Below the pieces are notes generated by a model that saw only the letters and a list, made by a program, of their open reading frames with translations, had not been told where the DNA came from and searched no databases. A program made the position numbers and the translations under genes. From STD2-102 sp964414205 (GTDB lineage: Bacteria; Bacillota; Clostridia; Christensenellales; CAG-917), in the NCBI GenBank assembly GCA_964414205.1, contig CAYPVP010000026.1:1-17700 (forward strand): DNA of 17,700 bases, given 5' to 3'. Shown piece by piece: positions 14,265 through 17,700 of this stretch. Each line of letters opens with the position of its first letter. Position 1 is the stretch's first letter.

Positions 14265-14762
14265 TCATTTCTTGCAAATTTGAAAAGCAATTCTTTTTGT
14301 GCCATCTTCAAGCAAAATTGTTCCACATTCCACAAAACCAAAATGCAACAAACAATGTCGCATTTTTTTGTTGTTTTCATGTGTGTCAATTTTCAAATTC
14401 GGGAATTTTTCAAAACAAAACTTGAAAATCTCATTTGCTATGCCCTTTTCTTTTCCACTGCTTGCAATTCTGTGAATCACTGCATATGGCAAATCATTGA
14501 GCCATTTTCCATCATAAATTTTTCGATATGTTTTCTCTTCATTTTCCGAAAAGAAAAACACTCCACAAATCATATCGCTTTTTTTCACGATGTATAGTTG
14601 CCGATTTTCAATGTCGTACAAAACTTGTTCTTTTGAAGGATAATTGTTTCTCCACTGTGTTTCATTTCCACTGTTTGCCATAAAAATTCTAGCATCATGA
14701 TAGATTCTCAAAATTTCAGGCAATGAATTTATGGTTGCAATTTCAAAAACTAGTTCACTCAT
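14265..14762 (-). CDS. GNAT-family N-acetyltransferase
   Basis: The product is 165 residues and complete. The acetyl-CoA-binding motif A region is YAVIHRIASSGKEKGIANEIF, and KIDTHENNKKMRHCLLHFGFVECG is the typical motif B end of this GNAT subgroup. The acceptor is unknown. The ATG overlaps the stop of the upstream phospholipase gene in ATGA, so the two are translationally coupled. It is the last gene of the ferredoxin, phospholipase, GNAT operon. Confidence 0.92.
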   Translation of the reverse strand: MSELVFEIATINSLPEILRIYHDARIFMANSGNETQWRNNYPSKEQVLYDIENRQLYIVKKSDMICGVFFFSENEEKTYRKIYDGKWLNDLPYAVIHRIASSGKEKGIANEIFKFCFEKFPNLKIDTHENNKKMRHCLLHFGFVECGTILLEDGTKRIAFQICKK

Positions 14763-15994
14763 ACAATGCTTGCCATTTTACCATTTGCAAATGTGAAAAC
14801 ATATTTGTCATCATTTGGATTGAATTTGCTTGGTGGAAAATCGGTTGAAACAATGTTTGCACCACTTTCCAAGGCTTTTTGAACTCTTTCATTGCTAAAA
14901 TGTGGATAGATGTCAACTCGTGTTCTAACAAAAAAGTTCTCCGAACGGAATTTGGTCATTGCAACTGTTTCTTCGATTGGGTCGTTACACAATGCAAATG
15001 CCATTCTATCAATGTCAAATTGTGAAAATTCTTTTTTGTCGCCACATGCAGGGAACATTGCTTGCTTTTGCATTGTTGGGTCATAGTCAACATAATCACC
15101 TGTGGTTTTGCCAGGATGCAAAATCACAACTACCTTGCCAAGCATTTTGTCCATCGACAACCAATCTCCATTTTCACCAGTTGTTCTCATGTCTTTGAAC
15201 GTTGCATAATCACGAAGCATATCTTTTGGCTGAATCAATTTTGATTGTCCGTTTGCACCAACAAACCTGTTTTTTGCCAAAAACTCCAAATTTTTTAAAT
15301 CATCAAGTTTGAATTCGTGTCCATCTGCCCTAGAAAAACCTAGCCATGTTTTTGCTTCAATCAAAATTGTGATTGGCAAATGATTTGGGTTGTTGTTTGA
15401 CCACATATTGATTTCTTCAAATGCCAAATCCAAATTTATGTTGTAGGTGTTGACATCAGTGACAGCATGATGACAACACAAAAACGAACTGTCATTCATT
15501 GCAAAGGCATCAAGTTCAACACTTCTGATTCCAGTGTTGAGTTGAGTTGTCAAATCATCAAAACTGTATGAAAAGCCTTTGCTTCCAACAGATGTGAAAG
15601 CACCAAACATCGCATTTGTAAACTTTGAAGCATTATAAACTTCTTTTGCCTTGTAAGAATTGTGCGTGGCAACATATCTAGTTTGATTGAATTTGTATAA
15701 ATTTGCTTCACCCAAATCAAAATCAGCAAATTGTTGTTCATCAACTGGCAAAATTTCTCCATTTGCGTATTTTGTCTGCAAATCAATCATTCTTTGAATT
15801 TGCCACTTGGACATGACATCTTGATATGCAAGAGTTTCGCCATAAATCCAAGCCACCAAAATTGCCAAAATCATTCCTATGATTGCAAAGACAAACAAAA
15901 TTGATGCAAAAACTGTTTTTGTGGTCTTTTTGCATTTTTGAGTTTTTTCAAATTTTTCGTTTTGTGGAACTCTTATGATATTCACTTCGCTCAT
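14759..15994 (-). CDS. Membrane-anchored PI-PLC-C1-like phosphodiesterase (Ca2+-dependent PI-specific phospholipase C type)
   Basis: The product is 411 residues. A basic N-terminus is followed by one membrane helix (about 27-51) with no clear cleavage site, so the enzyme is probably anchored facing outward. The catalytic TIM-barrel features of the Ca2+-dependent bacterial PI-PLC family are present: YVATHNSYK with His111 and Asn112, LNTGIRSVELDAF with Glu160 and Asp162, the second catalytic His in CCHHAVTD (175 or 176), and PITILIEAKT. Near the end, ESGANIVSTDFPP matches the family's closing strand. It would cleave phosphoinositide-like lipids or glycerophosphodiesters outside the cell; the substrate is not proven. 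AGGA lies before the ATG, 16 bases after the ferredoxin stop. Confidence 0.82.
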   Translation of the reverse strand: MSEVNIIRVPQNEKFEKTQKCKKTTKTVFASILFVFAIIGMILAILVAWIYGETLAYQDVMSKWQIQRMIDLQTKYANGEILPVDEQQFADFDLGEANLYKFNQTRYVATHNSYKAKEVYNASKFTNAMFGAFTSVGSKGFSYSFDDLTTQLNTGIRSVELDAFAMNDSSFLCCHHAVTDVNTYNINLDLAFEEINMWSNNNPNHLPITILIEAKTWLGFSRADGHEFKLDDLKNLEFLAKNRFVGANGQSKLIQPKDMLRDYATFKDMRTTGENGDWLSMDKMLGKVVVILHPGKTTGDYVDYDPTMQKQAMFPACGDKKEFSQFDIDRMAFALCNDPIEETVAMTKFRSENFFVRTRVDIYPHFSNERVQKALESGANIVSTDFPPSKFNPNDDKYVFTFANGKMASIV

Positions 15995-16010
15995 ACATAT
16001 ATCCTTTAAA

Positions 16011-16217
16011 CTAATTTTTTTCGCTATTTAAAAAGCCTATTGCTCCTACTGGGCAAATTTTTTCGCATTTTTTGCACATTTCCAAGCAGTTTTCAGCATT
16101 TGCGACTTTTGGTTTTCCAATCAACAAATCAATTTCATACACTTTTGACGGGCAAACATCAAAACATTTTTTACATTTTATGCACCAATGGTAGTTTATT
16201 TTTGGATATTTACTCAT
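16011..16217 (-). CDS. Small 2[4Fe-4S] ferredoxin-like protein
   Basis: The product is 68 residues. The first cluster motif is C12-x2-C15-x2-C18-x3-C22-P (CIKCKKCFDVCP). The second is C44-x3-C48-x2-C51-x3-C55-P (CLEMCKKCEKICP), with three rather than two residues in its first gap. It is an electron carrier or a free-standing ferredoxin subunit of an oxidoreductase; its partner is not visible here. It is the first gene of the operon and has its own strong promoter. AAGG lies a few bases before the ATG. Confidence 0.93.
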   Translation of the reverse strand: MSKYPKINYHWCIKCKKCFDVCPSKVYEIDLLIGKPKVANAENCLEMCKKCEKICPVGAIGFLNSEKN

Positions 16218-16255
16218 TCTTCACCTTCCTAAATCTAGAAAATACATTTGAAACA

Positions 16256-16284
16256 ATTATATCAACAATTTTCACAAATTTCAA
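16256..16284 (-). promoter_or_regulatory. Promoter of the ferredoxin operon
   Basis: On the - strand TTGAAA (16284-16279), 17 bases, TATAAT (16261-16256), near consensus. It ends 39 bases before the ferredoxin ATG. Confidence 0.8.
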
Positions 16285-16315
16285 TATCGTTTGGCATTTC
16301 ATTGATTATGCAATC

Positions 16316-16344
16316 AAAAAAAGAGACTTTTTATAGTCCCTTTG
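16316..16344 (-). terminator. Intrinsic terminator of the class II aldolase gene
   Basis: On the - strand AAAGGGACT (16344-16336) pairs with AGTCTCTTT (16329-16321), with one G-U pair and a 6-base loop, running into a T-tract. It lies 25 bases beyond the stop codon at 16369. Confidence 0.88.
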
Positions 16345-16368
16345 TTTTAAAATGCAATTTTATACAAT

Positions 16369-17562
16369 CTACTTAATTTTCAAAATTTGTTTTTTGCATT
16401 CTTCTTCCAACGTGTTCAAAACATTGAAAACATCTTCAACACTCGTTCCATAAACAGCAACTCCATGATTACCCATAAAAACAGCCTTTCCACCTCTCAT
16501 GCTGTCAACAGTGTTGTTTGCAAGTTTTTTTGACATAGGCAAAGCATGTTTTGAGCAATATACTTTTTCGCCCAAAATTTTTGTGGCTTCTCCCTCAACT
16601 TTCAATATTGCATTTCTTGCTGCAAAAATTGAACAAAATGTAGGATGAGCATGAATAGAACAAAACGCATCAGGGTGTTCACGCATAATTCTGCAATGAA
16701 TTCCTTTTTCGCTTGTTGCAACTCCACCAGAAAGTTGTTTCATGGTGACAAAATTCAATTTTACAATGTCAGTTGGGGTCAACAAATTGTAGCCTATTGC
16801 TTTTGGAGTGCAATACAATTCTTCATCATTGATTCTGACAGCAACATTGCCCCATGTTCCCTGTGTTGAATTGTCGGCATACATTCTTTTTGCAACATTA
16901 ACAATTGTGTTTTTCAAGTCATCTTCTTTGCAATTTTTCTTTGCAAGATTTTTCTTTGCAACTTTTGTGATGTCGATGCCCTTTGTTTCCAAACTCCATT
17001 CTCTTTCTTGATTGACTTTTGAATAACTTCTTTTGAAGAAAAAGTTTTCACCATTTGAAATCCATTTTGGAATTGAAACAAATTTATCACTGGTTTTGGT
17101 CAAAACAAAAGCACTTTTGTTCATGATTCTCACCATTGTTCCAATTTCATCAAGAGAACGTGCACAAACTACAGCAAATTTATCTTTTGCAATCACAGCC
17201 CTTCTTCTTCTAATTTCATTGAAAAACTTCAATGTTTCTTTGCTGTCTACAACTTTCACCTTGCCACCAAAAATCTCACAAAAATCATCAAGCATTGGTG
17301 GAATTTGACCAAATTCATTTGCAAACACAATTTCATCAGTTTTGAAAGTCGCAACCACATTTACACATGGTTGTTCAAAAACTTTTCTAATCAATTTTTC
17401 TTGTTCATCAATTTTGCCAAAATCGACCAGTTTTTTTTGTTCAACTCCATTTTTTGAAGCAATATAAACGGTGCGTTGATATGTTGCATAGATTGAAAGA
17501 TGCGACAACGCCACAGCCGATTCTAGTTCATTAAATTTTTTTTCGATGTTTCCTGACAGCAT
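16369..17562 (-). CDS. Class II aldolase/adducin-family protein with degenerate N-terminal repeat
   Basis: The product is 397 residues, nearly twice the usual single domain. The C-terminal domain (about 210-397) is canonical: NSTQGTWGNVAVRI, a YCTP loop, LTPTDIVKLN, the acidic residue Glu285 in SEKGIH, zinc ligands His304 and His306 in SIHAHPTFCS, and His366 in FMGNHGVAVYG. The N-terminal 200 residues resemble the same fold: AVIAKDKFAVVCARSLDEIGTMVRIM parallels the NHGVAVYGTSVEDVFNVL segment, but without the His ligands. Such enzymes act on sugar phosphates (aldol cleavage, epimerisation or dehydration); the substrate cannot be told. GGAG lies eight bases before the ATG. It is transcribed alone. 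Confidence 0.88.
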   Translation of the reverse strand: MLSGNIEKKFNELESAVALSHLSIYATYQRTVYIASKNGVEQKKLVDFGKIDEQEKLIRKVFEQPCVNVVATFKTDEIVFANEFGQIPPMLDDFCEIFGGKVKVVDSKETLKFFNEIRRRRAVIAKDKFAVVCARSLDEIGTMVRIMNKSAFVLTKTSDKFVSIPKWISNGENFFFKRSYSKVNQEREWSLETKGIDITKVAKKNLAKKNCKEDDLKNTIVNVAKRMYADNSTQGTWGNVAVRINDEELYCTPKAIGYNLLTPTDIVKLNFVTMKQLSGGVATSEKGIHCRIMREHPDAFCSIHAHPTFCSIFAARNAILKVEGEATKILGEKVYCSKHALPMSKKLANNTVDSMRGGKAVFMGNHGVAVYGTSVEDVFNVLNTLEEECKKQILKIK

Positions 17563-17581
17563 ATTTGTATCTCCTATCTAG

Positions 17582-17610
17582 ATTTTACATTTTTTGACTC
17601 TATAAGTCAA
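17582..17610 (-). promoter_or_regulatory. Promoter of the aldolase gene with overlapping palindrome
   Basis: On the - strand TTGACT (17610-17605), 17 bases, TAAAAT (17587-17582). A perfect inverted repeat, TTGACT-CTATA-AGTCAA (17594-17610), covers the -35 box and half of the spacer, a plausible repressor site. The remaining bases to the window end are AT-rich without recognisable features. Confidence 0.65.
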
Positions 17611-17700
17611 TATTCAAATCTGTAAATATGTTTAAAAAAATAGATATATGTTTAGTATTGTTTATAATTATATGACTAATATTATATATCCTTATATTTT

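Noticed and set aside
1..17700. tRNA, rRNA, CRISPR array, transposase, integrase or phage genes
   Set aside because: I read through all intergenic regions and found no tRNA-like cloverleaf, rRNA segment, regularly spaced repeat array or mobile element protein.

Overview
This is an AT-rich window from an anaerobic bacterium, most likely a low-GC Bacillota lineage of the Clostridia type. The signs are strong GGAGG ribosome binding sites, sigma-A-like promoters, intrinsic terminators, [FeFe]-hydrogenase maturation genes, and class I cyclic-di-GMP riboswitches. No tRNA, rRNA, CRISPR array, transposase or phage gene was found.

Layout: (a) 235-1209 (-), an unrecognised multi-pass membrane protein with its own promoter and terminator. 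(b) 5149-1479 (-), a GT4 glycosyltransferase followed by an OmpR-type response regulator, a histidine kinase with an unusual C-terminal membrane domain, and a short DUF4097-like protein; the last three overlap and must be translationally coupled. (c) 5411-7456 (-), two TasA/camelysin-like exported proteins, each preceded by its own c-di-GMP-I (GEMM-I) riboswitch. One aptamer abuts the ribosome binding site and the other runs straight into an intrinsic terminator. (d) 7682-8071 (+), a DtxR/MntR-type metal regulator, convergent with (e) a MATE transporter at 9546-8122 (-), whose short leader is a terminator-like hairpin placed just before the ribosome binding site. (f) 9784-14157 (+), a four-gene operon: TM1266-type regulator, hydG, hydE and hydF, which builds the H-cluster of [FeFe] hydrogenase; the hydrogenase itself is not in the window. 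(g) 16284-14265 (-), an operon of a small 2[4Fe-4S] ferredoxin, a membrane-anchored PI-PLC-C1-type phospholipase and a GNAT acetyltransferase. (h) 17562-16369 (-), a class II aldolase with an extra, apparently degenerate N-terminal copy of the fold.

The strongest candidate for an undescribed system is region (c): two SipW-type signal-peptide surface or matrix proteins under separate c-di-GMP riboswitches with different apparent output mechanisms. One of them carries a C-terminal domain that I do not recognise. Second-tier oddities are the kinase fused to a DUF1700-like membrane domain with an adjacent DUF4097-like gene, the MATE leader hairpin, and the anchored phospholipase in a ferredoxin operon.
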